The notes: a model not told the origin generated them from the sequence alone. Positions 10,793 to 20,949 are shown, counted from the first letter of the stretch. The stretch is DNA of 64,000 nucleotides from VAZQ01 sp963816745 (GCA_963816745.1 CAWFLQ010000013.1:372001-436000); one strand, 5' to 3'. Numbers and translations are program-made.

Positions 10793-11980
10793 ATGCGAGA
10801 ATTCTGGATCGCAGCCAGCCTGCTCTGGCTCGCCGGCGTGGGGCTGCGTCTGACCATTCTGGCGGTGCCGCCGGTCATTGCGCTCATTCAAGCCGATCTA
10901 CACCTCTCCGGGACCGAGATCGGCATCCTCTCCGGACTTGCCGGTGATCCTGTTCGGCATCGCGGCGCTGCCGGGCTCGCTGCTGATCGCGCGCTTTGGC
11001 GCCTTGTCGACGCTGGTCGCGGGTCTGCTGATCGCCGGCGTGGCTTCCGGCCTGCGCGGCGCCGTGCTCAACGTCCTTGCGCTCTACGCTGCCACCATCG
11101 TGATGAGCGCGGGCATCGCCATCATGCAGCCGGCGCTGTCGCCGCTCGTCCGGCAATGGCTGCCGCAACGGGTGAGCTTCGGCACCGCGCTCTACACCAA
11201 TGGGCTCCTGGTCGGCGGAGACCCTCGCCGGTGATGCTGACGATCCCGGTGGTGCTTCCGCTGGTCGACAATTCCTGGCGCTGGAGCCTGGCGGTCTGGG
11301 GCGTTCCGCTCGTCGCTGATCGCGATCCTGACCGCGATCCTCGCACCGGCGCTCCAAGGACACCGCTGCGATCGTCGCCCGCGGCAGGCAGGAGCTGGTG
11401 GCCGGACTGGAGCAACAAGCTGATCTGGCAGATCGGGATTCTCTTCGGCAGCGTCAACAGCGTCTATTTCTGCAGCAATGCCTTCCTGCCCGGCCATCTC
11501 ACCGAGGCCGGGCGGCCGGACCTGATCGGCAGCGCGCTCACCGCACTCAATTTCGGCCAGCTGCCGGCGTCCTTCGTGCTGCTCGCGATCGCGGGCCGGC
11601 TCGAACGGCGTGCCTGGCCTTTCGTGCTGTGCGGCGCTGCTGATGCTGCTGTGCGTCGCCGGCATCGCCGTCACCGCGAGCGGTGGACGATCTTCTTCGC
11701 CGGCTGTGCTCGGCTTTCTCGGCGGCGTTCGTGCTCACGCTGGGCTTTGCGCTGCCGGCGTTGTTGAGCGCATCCGTCGGATGTGGCGCGCTTGTCGGCC
11801 GCGATGTTCACCATCAGCTACAGCGAGGCGCTGGTCGTATCGGTGCTGAGCGGCGCCGCCTGGGATCTCGGCGGCAGTGCCCGCTTCGCCTTCCTGCCGA
11901 TCGCGATCAGCGCGTTGCCGCTGTTGTTCGTGCCGGCCATGATCCAGTTCCATCGGCCGCCGGCCGCCGGAACCGTGTAG
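10793..11980 (+). CDS. MFS transporter, CynX/NimT type
   Basis: The N-terminus MREFWIAASLLWLAGVGLRL followed by LTILAVPPVIALIQADLHLS, LSGLAGDLPVILFGIAALPG and LLIARFGAL is characteristic of the CynX/NimT branch of the major facilitator family (cyanate or 2-nitroimidazole related). Further helices include MSAGIAIMQPALSPLVRQWL, FGSVNSVYFCSNAFLPGHL and the last, FAFLPIAISALPLLFVPAMI. About seven frameshifts interrupt it (for example near 10930, 11220, 11320, 11640). The start ATG is preceded by GGAG. It is an inner-membrane carrier for a small molecule I cannot define. It ends 10 bp before the DUF2459 gene and probably shares its transcript. Confidence 0.8.
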
Positions 11981-11990
11981 ATTGCGCGCG

Positions 11991-12740
11991 ATGCGGACGG
12001 TCGCCAGACGCTTCGGCTTCGGTTTGCTGATCGTGGCTGCGCTCATCGTCGCCGCGGCGGTCGCCACTGCGCGGTGGGGCGACGCCAGCCTGTGGCCGCC
12101 CGCGGCCGGCGCGCCCACAACCGAAATCTTCATCGTCAGCCACGGCTACCACGCCGGCATCGTCCTCCCCCGCCGCGCGCTCGCGGAGGCGGCGAGCCGG
12201 CGCGACCTCACCGCGCTGGGCGAAATTTCGACGCGCTTTGCCGCCTTCGACCAGCTCGAGATCGGCTGGGGTGACGAAGGCTTCTACCGCGAGGTGCCGA
12301 CGGCGGCATCGTTGACCGTCGCGTTGGCGGTCCGCGCTTTGTTTCGGCCGGGCAATCCGTCCGTGCTGCATGTGGTCGGCCTCAACAACGATCCGCGTGC
12401 CGCGTTCGCCCGTTCCGACGTGATGCGGATCGAGCTCGGCGAGGCGAGCTTTGCGCGCCTGACGGACAAGCTCGACACCACCTTCGCCCGCGATGCGGCG
12501 GGGCGGCCGGAGGAGCTCGGGCCCGGGCTCTATGGCCCGAGCCTGTTCTTTCGCGCCAACGGCACGTTTCACATCTTCAACGTCTGCAATCACTGGCTCG
12601 CCGACCTGCTCGATGCCGCGGGCGTGCCGACCGCGCCCGTGCTCGCGACCTTGCCGTTCGGCCTGCTCGCCGACCTCGAATGGCGCGCCGGCCTCGGTGC
12701 GCTTGCCGCCACCGAAGTCTTGAAGCCGACGTGGGAATAG
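11991..12740 (+). CDS. DUF2459 (TIGR02117) family protein
   Basis: This frame is intact, with 249 codons from ATG 11991; a TTG three codons earlier is a less likely start. An N-terminal signal anchor (LLIVAALIVAAAVATARW) precedes a periplasmic domain with family hallmarks TEIFIVSHGYHAGIVLP, FDQLEIGWGDEGFYREV and FHIFNVCNHWLADLLDAAG. The conserved His, Asp and Cys look like a hydrolase or acyl-transfer centre, but the function of the family is not established; it was first noted near urease genes in some genomes. No urease genes are seen here. It follows the CynX-like MFS gene closely. Confidence 0.85.
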   Translation: MRTVARRFGFGLLIVAALIVAAAVATARWGDASLWPPAAGAPTTEIFIVSHGYHAGIVLPRRALAEAASRRDLTALGEISTRFAAFDQLEIGWGDEGFYREVPTAASLTVALAVRALFRPGNPSVLHVVGLNNDPRAAFARSDVMRIELGEASFARLTDKLDTTFARDAAGRPEELGPGLYGPSLFFRANGTFHIFNVCNHWLADLLDAAGVPTAPVLATLPFGLLADLEWRAGLGALAATEVLKPTWE

Positions 12741-12774
12741 GCGAATTCATTCTTCACATTGCGGGAATGTCCTG

Positions 12775-13746
12775 ATGCCCGATCTCAAGCTCACGCTCGC
12801 CTGCTGGGACTACGACCGCACCCGTCCGCTGATGGACGGACGCGTGAAGCCCGAGGGCATCGATCTCGACATCGCGATCCTGCGCCCGCGCCAGGCGTTC
12901 CAGCGCATGCTCGACAACAAGGAGTTCCAGGTCTCGGAGCTGTCGCTCGCGTCCTACACGGCGCTCAAGGGCCGCGGCGATTGTCCGTTCGTGGCGGTGC
13001 CGGTCGCGCTTTCGAAAATCTTCCGACATTCCTGCATCTATGTGCGCGCCGGCGCCGGCATCGAGACGCCCGCCGATCTCAAGGGCAAGCGGGTCGGCAC
13101 GTCGCAATGGAGCTCGACCGGCCTCGTGTTCATGCGCGGCATGCTGCAGCACGACTACGGCGTCAGCGCGCGGGACATGCATTGGTTCATGGGCGGGCTC
13201 AACAGTTTCGTCGAGCCGCCGTTGATTCCGCTCGATCTGCCCGGCGACATCAAGCTCGAGTTTCTGTCCGGCGAGCAGACGCTCGAGCAGATGTTCGCCG
13301 CCGGCGAGCTCGATGCATTGCTGTCGCTCTACATCCCCAAGCTCTTTCTGGAAGGCTCGCCGCGATCGCGCGCCTGTTTCCGAACTACAAGGAGCTGGAG
13401 CAGGACTACTACCGCCGCACCCGCATCTTCCCGATCATGCATACCGTGGTGCTGCGCGAGGACGTTCATCGCGCGCATCCATGGGCCGCGCGAAGCCTCT
13501 ACCGGGCGTTCTGCCGGGCGCGCGACATCGCGGTCGACGGACTCTACGATACCGATGCATTGCGTGTCGCCCTGCCGTGGCTGATCGACCACGTCGAGGA
13601 GGCTTGGCGGGTGTTCGGCAAGGATTTCTGGGCGTATGGTCTCGAGCCGAACCGGCCGACCTTCGAGGCCATCGGCCGCTACGTCCACGAGCAGGGCCTT
13701 TCTCCGCGCGTGGTGACTGCCGACGAGTTGTTTCTCGAGGACGTGA
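12775..13746 (+). CDS. 4,5-dihydroxyphthalate decarboxylase-like / SBP-fold protein
   Basis: The N-terminus LTLACWDYDRTRPLMDGRV followed by KPEGIDLDIAIL is typical of the 4,5-dihydroxyphthalate decarboxylase family, which has a periplasmic-binding-protein fold. Other conserved stretches are FQVSELSLASYTALKGRG, DLKGKRVGTSQWSSTGLVF and LPWLIDHVEEAWRVFGKDFW. There is no signal peptide, so a cytoplasmic enzyme is more likely than a transport receptor; the substrate is unknown. One base is lost near 13355 (SPAIARLFPNYKELE is split). After that the frame runs without a stop into the next gene; a TGA in another frame at 13744-13746 is the probable true end. I therefore give that end with caution. 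Confidence 0.72.
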
Positions 13747-13751
13747 GAGTC

Positions 13752-14707
13752 ATGATCGACCCCAACAACCGCCCCGGCGGTCCGAACCTCATCGTCACGG
13801 CGAAGACCGCCCACAAGGTGCATTTCCTCGACGCGGCGACGCTCACCATGACGGCGACCATCGACATGCCGGGCTCGACCCACGAGATCGCGCTCTCGCT
13901 CGACGGCCGGACCGCCTACGCCTCGGTCTACGGCGACGGGATCTTCGCGAAGCGGGTCAACCCGGACCGGCGCATCGTGGTGATCGACCTGCCCTCGAAG
14001 TCGCTGACGCGCGTCATCGATCTCGGCGACGTGTACGCGCCCCACGGCGTGATGATCGATGGTCCGGGAACGGTCTGGTCGTCGGGCGAGCTCGGCAACG
14101 CCGTGCTGGCGATCGATCCGTCAAGCGACAAGGTGCAGAAGATCGACGTCGGCGCGACCGCACACTGGGTCGCGGTCAGCCATGCGACCGGCAAGCTGTT
14201 CGTCTCGGTCAAGCAGGATCACGTCGTCGTCGTTGACCTCGCACGGCGCGTGCCGATCGACCGCATCAAGGTGCCCCACGTCGTCGAGGGGCTGGCGATC
14301 TCTCCCGACGGCGGCACTCTCTATGTTTGTGCGCAGACCGCGGCCGAGTTCTACGTGATCGACGCGCGAAGCCATGCCCTGCGCCGGACCGTTGCGATCG
14401 ATGGCGCCGACGCCTCGAAGAAGCAGATGCGGCGGGTGCGGGTTTCGCCCGACAACAAATACGTGGTGGTCTCGTCCAACCAGGATCACCACGCGGCGAT
14501 CTACGAGGCCGCAAGGGCTGCGGCAGATCGCGTCGTTTCCGACCAAGAAATCGCCCATGGGCTTCGGCTTCGCGGCCGACGGCAAGCACGCCTATCTCTG
14601 CTGCCACGACGACGCCGAGGTGTTCGAGTTCGAGCTCGCGACCGGGCGCGTGACGCGCACGTTCGCCGACCGCGGCGGGCTGCGAGTTCATCGTCGGCTA
14701 TCACTGA
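13752..14707 (+). CDS. YncE-like beta-propeller protein
   Basis: The start ATG 13752 (MIDPNNRPGGPNLIVTAKTA) opens a seven-bladed repeat protein of the YVTN/YncE type. Blades recur as HEIALSLDGRTAYASVYGDG, APHGVMIDGPGTVWSSGE, HWVAVSHATGKLFVSVK, VEGLAISPDGGTLYVCAQ and GFGFAADGKHAYLCCHDD. No signal peptide is visible, unusual for YncE relatives that are exported. It is read in the same frame as the preceding decarboxylase-like gene, so either a real fusion or a stop lost to an indel. Frameshifts lie near 14512 and 14680. The last 20 bp overlap the 3' end of the convergent glycosylase gene. Its ligand is unknown. Confidence 0.7.
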
Positions 14708-15281
14708 TCAGCGGCTTCCGAAACGGTTTGCTGACGAAGCGTGAGCCTTTGAGCCCGTAGCGCCAGGGATGATCCACCGCCTTGGTGATCCCGATGCGGG
14801 GGCCGACGGCGAGCGCGACGTCGTCGGTGCGCGCGAGAATCTCGAACGGCGGCTGGTCCAGCGCGAGGCCATAGTGCTTGTCGGTGACTCCGAGCGCCTG
14901 GCACAGGCGCCCCGGCCCGGAGCACAGCAGCCGCTCGTCGGCGGTGCCGCGGCGGCGGTGCATGGCGGCAACGCCCGCCGTGGGCGCGAGCGCGCGGATC
15001 AGCACCGCGCTCGCAATGCCCTCCGGCTCGCACACGAAATTGAGGCACCAGTGGATGCCGTAGGAGCGATAGACGTAGGCGTAGCCCGGCGGGCCGAACA
15101 TGACGGCGTTGCGCGCGGTGCGGCCGTTGAACGAGTGCGCCGCGGGGTCGGCCTGGTGATAGGCTTCGACCTCGACGATCACGCCGCCGACGCCCTTGAA
15201 CAGAAGCGTCGCCCCGATCAGCTCGGGCGCGACCGCATGCACGCTGCGGGCAAAGAAATTTCGGCGGAGCAGCCTTGTCAT
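14688..15281 (-). CDS. mpg: 3-methyladenine DNA glycosylase, AAG/MPG family
   Basis: This intact 197-residue enzyme removes alkylated purines such as 3-methyladenine and hypoxanthine from DNA in base excision repair. Family motifs are present: LIGATLLFKGVGGVIVEVEA, the catalytic region EAYHQADPAAHSFNGRT, FGPPGYAYVYRSYGIHWCLN with the intercalating tyrosine, and SGPGRLCQALGV. Length is as expected for bacterial members. It is convergent with the beta-propeller gene (20-bp overlap) and divergent from the epimerase gene, with only 44 bp between starts. Confidence 0.92.
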   Translation of the reverse strand: MTRLLRRNFFARSVHAVAPELIGATLLFKGVGGVIVEVEAYHQADPAAHSFNGRTARNAVMFGPPGYAYVYRSYGIHWCLNFVCEPEGIASAVLIRALAPTAGVAAMHRRRGTADERLLCSGPGRLCQALGVTDKHYGLALDQPPFEILARTDDVALAVGPRIGITKAVDHPWRYGLKGSRFVSKPFRKPLISDSRR

Positions 15282-15325
15282 CGGACGTCTCGACTGGAAA
15301 CGGCGGGACCCTCTACCATGAGGCC

Positions 15326-16042
15326 ATGAGAATATTCCTCGCTGGCGCGTCGGGCGCCATCGGAAGACGGTTGGTGCCGCTTTTGTTGCGCGCCGGCCAT
15401 GAGGTGACCGGCACCACGCGCTCGGCCGAAAATGCCAAGGAGCTCGCGCGGGCAGGGGTCACGCCGGCGGTGCTCGACGTGTTCGATGCGCCGGCTGTCG
15501 TTGATGCGATGCGGAGCGCCCGGCCCGAAGTCGTCATCCACCAGCTCACTGACCTGCCGCGCGAATTCGACCAGGCGCAAATCGCCGCGTCCTATTCGAA
15601 GAATGCCCGCATCCGTACCGAAGGCACCCGCAATCTGATGGCGGCGGCGCGGGCCGCCTCGGTACGCCGCTTCATCGTGCAGAGCATAGCCTTTGCATAT
15701 GCAGATGGGGGCGAGCCGCACCCCGAGACCGATCCGCTCAACCTTGCCGATCCGGCGCGCGCGGTGACGGTCAAGGGCGCGGCCGATATGGAGCAGCAGG
15801 TTCTCGGCTGCCCCAGGATGGATCCGATCGTGCTGCGCTATGGGCTGCTTTACGGACCGGGCACCTGGACCGAGACGCCGGGCCGCAGGCCGGCGCTGCA
15901 CGTCGATGCCGCAGCGCAGGCGGCCTTGCTTGCGGTCTCGCGCGGCGCTCCCGGCGTCTACAACATCGCCGATGACGACGGCGCCGTCGCGATCGACAAG
16001 GCCTGCGCCGCGCTCGGCTTCGATCCGCGATTCCGGCTGTAA
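15326..16042 (+). CDS. NAD(P)-dependent epimerase/dehydratase, short atypical SDR
   Basis: ATG 15326 (MRIFLAGASGAIGRRLVPLL) gives an intact 238-residue extended-SDR protein. The Rossmann nucleotide loop GASGAIG, FIVQSIAFAYADGG around the catalytic serine and tyrosine region, and the strand PIVLRYGLLYGPGTW are visible, with a truncated C-terminal substrate domain ending in GAPGVYNIADDDG. The classical YxxxK is not obvious (Tyr in AFAY), so catalysis may be atypical. Such proteins act on nucleotide sugars or small carbonyls; the substrate cannot be told. Neighbours give no pathway. Confidence 0.8.
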   Translation: MRIFLAGASGAIGRRLVPLLLRAGHEVTGTTRSAENAKELARAGVTPAVLDVFDAPAVVDAMRSARPEVVIHQLTDLPREFDQAQIAASYSKNARIRTEGTRNLMAAARAASVRRFIVQSIAFAYADGGEPHPETDPLNLADPARAVTVKGAADMEQQVLGCPRMDPIVLRYGLLYGPGTWTETPGRRPALHVDAAAQAALLAVSRGAPGVYNIADDDGAVAIDKACAALGFDPRFRL

Positions 16043-16304
16043 TCCACGGTAATAACCTGCAGTATTTTGCGAAAGCGAGACCAGGGTGTGGCCGCTCTGT
16101 GACTTTTGGCGTTAACCGATCATTAAAGCTGTGGCTCGCCTGCAACACAGCTAAAACATTGACATAAGGAAAGGAATCGGACCCCCGCGTGCCGCGATTT
16201 GGCCATACGCTACCCCGAGATCAGAGGCGTTGACTTCCGGGTTGTCCGCCCCGCCGGGCGCACCCGGGAGGACCAGGGTAGGGCGTAGGACCGGCCAAGG
16301 CCAA

Positions 16305-18029
16305 ATGGACGCCAAGACCAATCTCAAGGCGAGGCTGCCCAGCCGGCACGTGACCGAGGGTCCCGAGCGCGCGCCGCATCGCTCCTACTATTACGCGATG
16401 GGGCTCACGCGCGAGCAGATCCATCAGCCCTTCGTCGGCGTCGCGACCTGCTGGAACGAAGCCGCGCCCTGCAACATCTCGCTGATGCGCCAGGCGCAGG
16501 CGGTGAAGAAGGGCGTCGCCGCGGCCGGCGGCACGCCGCGCGAGTTCTGCACCATCACCGTCACCGACGGCATCGCCATGGGACACGAGGGCATGAAGTC
16601 TTCGCTGCCCTCGCGCGAGGTGATCGCCGATTCCGTCGAGCTGACCATGCGCGGCCACGCCTACGATGCGCTGGTCGGGCTCGCCGGCTGCGACAAGTCG
16701 CTGCCCGGCATGATGATGGTGATGTGCCGGCTCAACGTGCCGTCGATCTTCATCTATGGCGGCTCGATCCTGCCCGGCACCTTCAAGGGCCAGCCGGTCA
16801 CCGTCCAGGACGTGTTCGAGGCGGTCGGCAAGCACTCGGTCGGCGACATGTCCGACAGCGATCTCGAGACGCTCGAGCAGAACGCCTGCCCGTCGGCCGG
16901 CGCCTGCGGCGCGCAGTTCACCGCCAACACCATGGCGACGGTGTCGGAGGCGATCGGGCTTGCGCTGCCCTATTCGGCCGGCGCGCCGGCGCCCTACGAA
17001 ATCCGCGACGCCTTCTGCATGACCGCCGGCGAGCAGGTGCTGGATCTGATCAAGGCGGGCATTCGGCCGCGCGACATCGTCACCCGCAAGGCGCTGGAGA
17101 ACGCGGCGACCGTCGTGTCGGCGTCCGGCGGCTCGACCAATGCGGCGCTGCATCTGCCGGCGATCGCGCACGAATGCGGCTTGAAGTTCGATCTCTTCGA
17201 CGTCGCGGAAGTCTTCAAAAGGACACCATATATCGCGGATTTGAAACCCGGCGGCCGTTATGTCGCCAAAGATATGTTCGAGGCTGGCGGCGTTCCGCTG
17301 CTGATGAGGACGCTTCTCGACCACGGGTATCTGCACGGCGATTGCATGACCGTGACCGGGCGTACGATCGCCGAGAACCTCAAGCGGGTGAAGTGGAACA
17401 AGGACCAGGACGTGGTCCGTCCCGCCGACAAGCCGCTCTCCGCCACCGGCGGCGTCGTCGGGCTCAAGGGCAACCTCGCGCCGGAAGGCGCCATCGTTAA
17501 GGTTGCCGGGATGGCGGACTTGAAGTTTACCGGCCCGGCGCGCTGCTTTGACGGGGAGGAAGCGTGCTTCGAGGCCGTCAAGAAAAAGAAGTACAGGGAA
17601 GGCGATGTGCTCGTGATCCGTTACGAAGGGCCGAAAGGCGGCCCCGGGATGCGAGAGATGCTGGCGACTACCGCCGCCCTCTACGGTCAGGGCATGGGCG
17701 GGAAGGTTGCGCTCATCACCGACGGACGCTTCTCCGGAGCGACCCGCGGCTTCTGCATCGGCCATGTCGGACCGGAAGCCGCCGTCGGCGGGCCGATCGC
17801 GCATGTCCGCGACGGCGACATCATCACCATCGATGCCGTGAAGGGCACCCTCGACGTCAAGCTCACCAAGGCCGAGATCGAGGCGCGCTCCAAGACCTGG
17901 AAGCCGCGCAAGCCCAATTTCACGTCAGGATATTTGTGGAAATACGCCCAGCAGGTGGGGCCGGCGCGCGAAGGCGCGGTGACCCATCCCGGCGGGGCAG
18001 CCGAGAAGACGTGCTATGCGGACATCTAA
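16305..18029 (+). CDS. ilvD: Dihydroxy-acid dehydratase
   Basis: IlvD converts 2,3-dihydroxy-isovalerate and 2,3-dihydroxy-3-methylvalerate to the keto acids of valine and isoleucine synthesis. This intact 574-residue protein has the three iron-sulfur cysteine regions CWNEAAPCN, GLAGCDKSLPGMMM and NACPSAGACGAQFTANTM, the catalytic serine loop ITDGRFSGATRGFCIGH, and the lysine/magnesium region VTDGIAMGHEGMKSSLPSRE. The start is taken at MDAKTNLKARLPSR; an upstream in-frame extension from 16230 lacks family similarity. The 262 bp before it hold no gene; a TTGACA at about 16158 might be a -35 element without a convincing -10. The downstream ExoR-like gene begins within 8 bp. Confidence 0.96.
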   Translation: MDAKTNLKARLPSRHVTEGPERAPHRSYYYAMGLTREQIHQPFVGVATCWNEAAPCNISLMRQAQAVKKGVAAAGGTPREFCTITVTDGIAMGHEGMKSSLPSREVIADSVELTMRGHAYDALVGLAGCDKSLPGMMMVMCRLNVPSIFIYGGSILPGTFKGQPVTVQDVFEAVGKHSVGDMSDSDLETLEQNACPSAGACGAQFTANTMATVSEAIGLALPYSAGAPAPYEIRDAFCMTAGEQVLDLIKAGIRPRDIVTRKALENAATVVSASGGSTNAALHLPAIAHECGLKFDLFDVAEVFKRTPYIADLKPGGRYVAKDMFEAGGVPLLMRTLLDHGYLHGDCMTVTGRTIAENLKRVKWNKDQDVVRPADKPLSATGGVVGLKGNLAPEGAIVKVAGMADLKFTGPARCFDGEEACFEAVKKKKYREGDVLVIRYEGPKGGPGMREMLATTAALYGQGMGGKVALITDGRFSGATRGFCIGHVGPEAAVGGPIAHVRDGDIITIDAVKGTLDVKLTKAEIEARSKTWKPRKPNFTSGYLWKYAQQVGPAREGAVTHPGGAAEKTCYADI

Positions 18030-18036
18030 TGTCATC

Positions 18037-18947
18037 ATGAGCATCGGACTGCTCGGCCTCGCCTTCGGCCTGTCGCGCGGCGGTGAGCTTCGACGGCACC
18101 CGCGCACCCGACACAGCGCTGCCGCTGCAAAGTCCGGGACCCAATGCCGGGCACGGCGGCAATCCGCTGGGCGGCGCCACGCCGCTCGCGGCCGTGCCGG
18201 GCGCGCCGCCGCCGGTTGCGCCGCTCACCGTGCCGCCGCGCGCCGCCCTGCCGACGCCGCACGAGGCGTTCCGCTCCGGCACGCAGGCGCTGCGCCAAGG
18301 CAAGACCGACCAGGGCGTGAAGGAGCTCGAATATGCCGCCGAGCAGGGCGTTCCCGGCGCCATCTGGAAGCTCGGCCGGATGTATGCGGATGGCGACGGC
18401 GTCAAGGCGAACAAGGCGCGTTCCTACGAGTATTTCCGCCACCTCACCACCGCCCATGCCGACGACGGCCGCAGGCACGCCCAACGCCCGCTTCGTGGCC
18501 AACGCCTTCGTGACGCTCGGGCACTACCACCTCGACGGTATCCCCGGCACGCTGCGGGCCGACCCGAATGTCGCGCGCGAGATGTTCCGCTACGCCGCGT
18601 CGTATTTCGCCGATCCGGAGGCCCAGTATTACCTCGGCCGGCTCTACCTTCTGGGCAAGGGCGCGCCCAAGGACGCCATCCAGGCGGCTCGCTGGCTGCG
18701 ACTGTCCGCCAACAAGGGCGATCACCGGGCGCAGGCTTTGCTCGGCGGCATGCTGTTCAAGGGCGAGCAGGTCTCGCGGCAGGCCGCACTCGGGCTGTTC
18801 TGGCTGATCATCGCCAAGGACGGCGCCGGTCCGGACGAAAGCTGGATCACTGACATGTATTCGAGCGCGCTGGCCCAGGCCACCGAAAACGAGCGAGCAT
18901 TGGCTCATAAGTACTTGGAAGATTGGCTGAAAAACCGCCGGGAATAA
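18037..18947 (+). CDS. Sel1-repeat protein resembling ExoR
   Basis: The start MSIGLLGLAFGL suggests an export signal, followed by a proline-rich linker and then Sel1-like repeats: ALRQGKTDQGVKELEYAAEQ, GVPGAIWKLGRMYADGDGV, DPEAQYYLGRLYLLGKGA and GDHRAQALLGGMLFKGEQV. This arrangement matches ExoR, the periplasmic regulator that restrains the ExoS-ChvI two-component system in rhizobia and controls exopolysaccharide and motility. Frameshifts lie near 18080 and 18470. An alternative ATG at 18016 overlaps ilvD. No exo or exoS-chvI gene is in the window, so the regulatory role is inference from similarity; it is cotranscribed with ilvD by position. Confidence 0.72.
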
Positions 18948-19083
18948 CGAAGAGAACGAAGATCTGTGGCCCCGGCGCCACACTCGCCGGAAATCGAATT
19001 TACCGTTCCCTAACTTAATGGACCCGAATCCGGGGGTCGCCTATTTTTAGCGCCAATGCAAAACGGCCCAGGCGAGGTCATGG

Positions 19084-19833
19084 ATGAGTAAGTCGCTGTG
19101 CGCAAGCACGGCTACCTTGGCATTGGTCCTGGCGTCAGCATCGCTGGCGCCGGCCGTTGCGGCTGACCTCAGCGTTGCGCCGATCTACAAGGCTCCCCCC
19201 GTCCCCGTGACGACCTGGACCGGCTCCTACGTCGGAGTGTCCGGCGGAGGCGCCTGGGGCAGCGCGGTGGTGCGCAACGACACGACGGGTGCCGACCAGA
19301 CGCCGCGCGTCGATCTCAGCGGCGGCATCATCGGCGTTACAACGGGGTTCAACGTCCAGAACGGCAATGTGGTGCTCGGCTACGAGGTCGACACCTCGGT
19401 CACGGGCAAGAAGGGGACTGCATTCGAATTTCCCCCCAACGCCGCGTTCAACAACGAGGTCAAGGAGCACTGGCTTTCGACCTTCCGTGGCCGTCTCGGC
19501 TACGCGCAGAGCAATTGGCTGATCTACGCCACGGCCGGCGGGGCGCTGGCCAATCTCGAGAACACCGTCACCGGCCCGGGCGGCGCGATCTCGGAAAAGC
19601 ATTGGCATTGGGGTTGGACCGCAGGTGGCGGCGTCGAGGTCAAGTTCACGCCCGACTGGTCGGCCAAGGTCGAGTACCTCTATGTCGGATTGCAGGACAA
19701 ATCCTATTTCAATCCGGCGCCGAGCGTGGCGTTTCCGAGCAATCAGCGCGTTCACCTCGACGACCACATCGTCCGCGTCGGCGTGAACTACAAGCTGCCC
19801 TGGAGCGTGCTGGATACTTTCTTCAAGCGCTGA
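19084..19833 (+). CDS. Outer-membrane beta-barrel protein, Omp25/RopB type
   Basis: This intact 249-residue protein has a cleavable signal (ALVLASASLAPAVAADL) followed by PIYKAPPVPVTTWTGSYVG, the hallmark N-terminus of the abundant small porin-like proteins of Bradyrhizobium and Brucella (Omp25/Omp31, RopB). Alternating amphipathic strands run to the C-terminus, for example LSTFRGRLGYAQSNWLIYA and WSAKVEYLYVGLQDKSY, and HIVRVGVNYKL is the usual closing strand, here followed by a short unusual tail WSVLDTFFKR. It likely forms an eight-stranded barrel of structural or small-solute function. It stands alone, with a 136-bp upstream region. Confidence 0.9.
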   Translation: MSKSLCASTATLALVLASASLAPAVAADLSVAPIYKAPPVPVTTWTGSYVGVSGGGAWGSAVVRNDTTGADQTPRVDLSGGIIGVTTGFNVQNGNVVLGYEVDTSVTGKKGTAFEFPPNAAFNNEVKEHWLSTFRGRLGYAQSNWLIYATAGGALANLENTVTGPGGAISEKHWHWGWTAGGGVEVKFTPDWSAKVEYLYVGLQDKSYFNPAPSVAFPSNQRVHLDDHIVRVGVNYKLPWSVLDTFFKR

Positions 19834-19878
19834 CGCTTCGAGCGCGGACGCTTTAAGCGCAGAGCTCGAGCGCTTTAC

Positions 19879-20675
19879 TCACTTGCCGGCCTCGATCGCG
19901 AGCTCCGCCCAGACCGGCACGTGATCCGAGGGCTTTTCCCAGCCACGCACATGCTTGTCGATGCCCGCAGCGACCAGCCGGTCGGCGGCCTGCGGCGACA
20001 GCAGCAGATGGTCGATGCGAATGCCATCGTTCTTCTGCCAGGCGCCGGCCTGGTAGTCCCAGAACGTGAAGACGCCCGGTTCATCGCTTCCGGCGCGGAC
20101 CGCGTCGGTCAATCCGAGATTGCAGAGCGCGCGGAACTTCGTGCGCGTGCGCGGCAGGAACAGCGCATCTCCGACCCAGCGCTCGGGGTTGCGGGCATCG
20201 AGCTCGGTCGGAATGACGTTGAAGTCGCCGGCCAGGACCAGCGGCTCCTCCAGTGCGAGCCGTTCGCGCGCATAGTGAATGAGCCGGTCCATCCATTTGA
20301 TCTTGTAGGGATACTTTTCGGTATCGGGCGGATTGCCGTTGGGCAGGTAGATGGATGCGACGCGCAGCACACCGCTGCTCGGTCGAGACCACCGCCTCGA
20401 GGAAGCGGGCCTGATCGTCGGTATCGCTCGCCGGGCAGCCGCGCCGTCACCTCGTCGAACGGAAGCTTCGAGAGCATGGCCACGCCGTTGAAGGCCTTCT
20501 GCCCGTGCACTGCGACATTGTAGCCGAGCGCCTCCAGCGGCTCCCGCGGAAAGGCATCGTCGACGCATTTGGTCTCCTGCAGGCAGACGATGTCGGGCTG
20601 CCGCTCGGCGAGCCAAGCGGCCAAATTATCCATTCGTTGCTTGATGGAATTGACGTTCCAGGTGGCGATGCGCAT
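19879..20675 (-). CDS. xthA: Exodeoxyribonuclease III
   Basis: This AP endonuclease and 3'-5' exonuclease acts in base excision repair. The start MRIATWNVNSIKQRMDNL, the metal ligand in DIVCLQETKC, the catalytic Asp-Asn in LVLAGDFNVIP, and the closing RIDHLLLSP and WEKPSDHVPVWAEL (catalytic Asp-His) are all present. Expected length is about 265 residues. Two indels near 20435 and 20385 break the middle around the DDQARFLEAVV region. It faces the outer-membrane barrel gene tail to tail. Confidence 0.93.
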
Positions 20676-20949
20676 GGCGGGTGGCGGGTGTGTGACGGCC
20701 TGACTTCAACTCTACGTAACGAGCAGGCCTTTGGATTGACGGGCGGATTCTTGGCGCTGGGATGACGGTTTTCTTGCGAAGGTTACGCCGAATTTACGAA
20801 GGTGCAGCGCCGGGATGGATGCGCTGTCAATAGGGATATGTTAGAAGGTTTGCCCCGCACAATAAGAAAAGAATCGTGGTCGTCATGAGCGGGGGCACCA
20901 GGAAGAGAGGGAGTCCGAGCGGATCGATCGAGCCCGGCTCGGCATGGTA

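Noticed and set aside
16221..17804. Minus-strand open frame of 527 codons across ilvD
   Set aside because: Shadow of the intact ilvD frame; histidine/arginine-rich low-information sequence.
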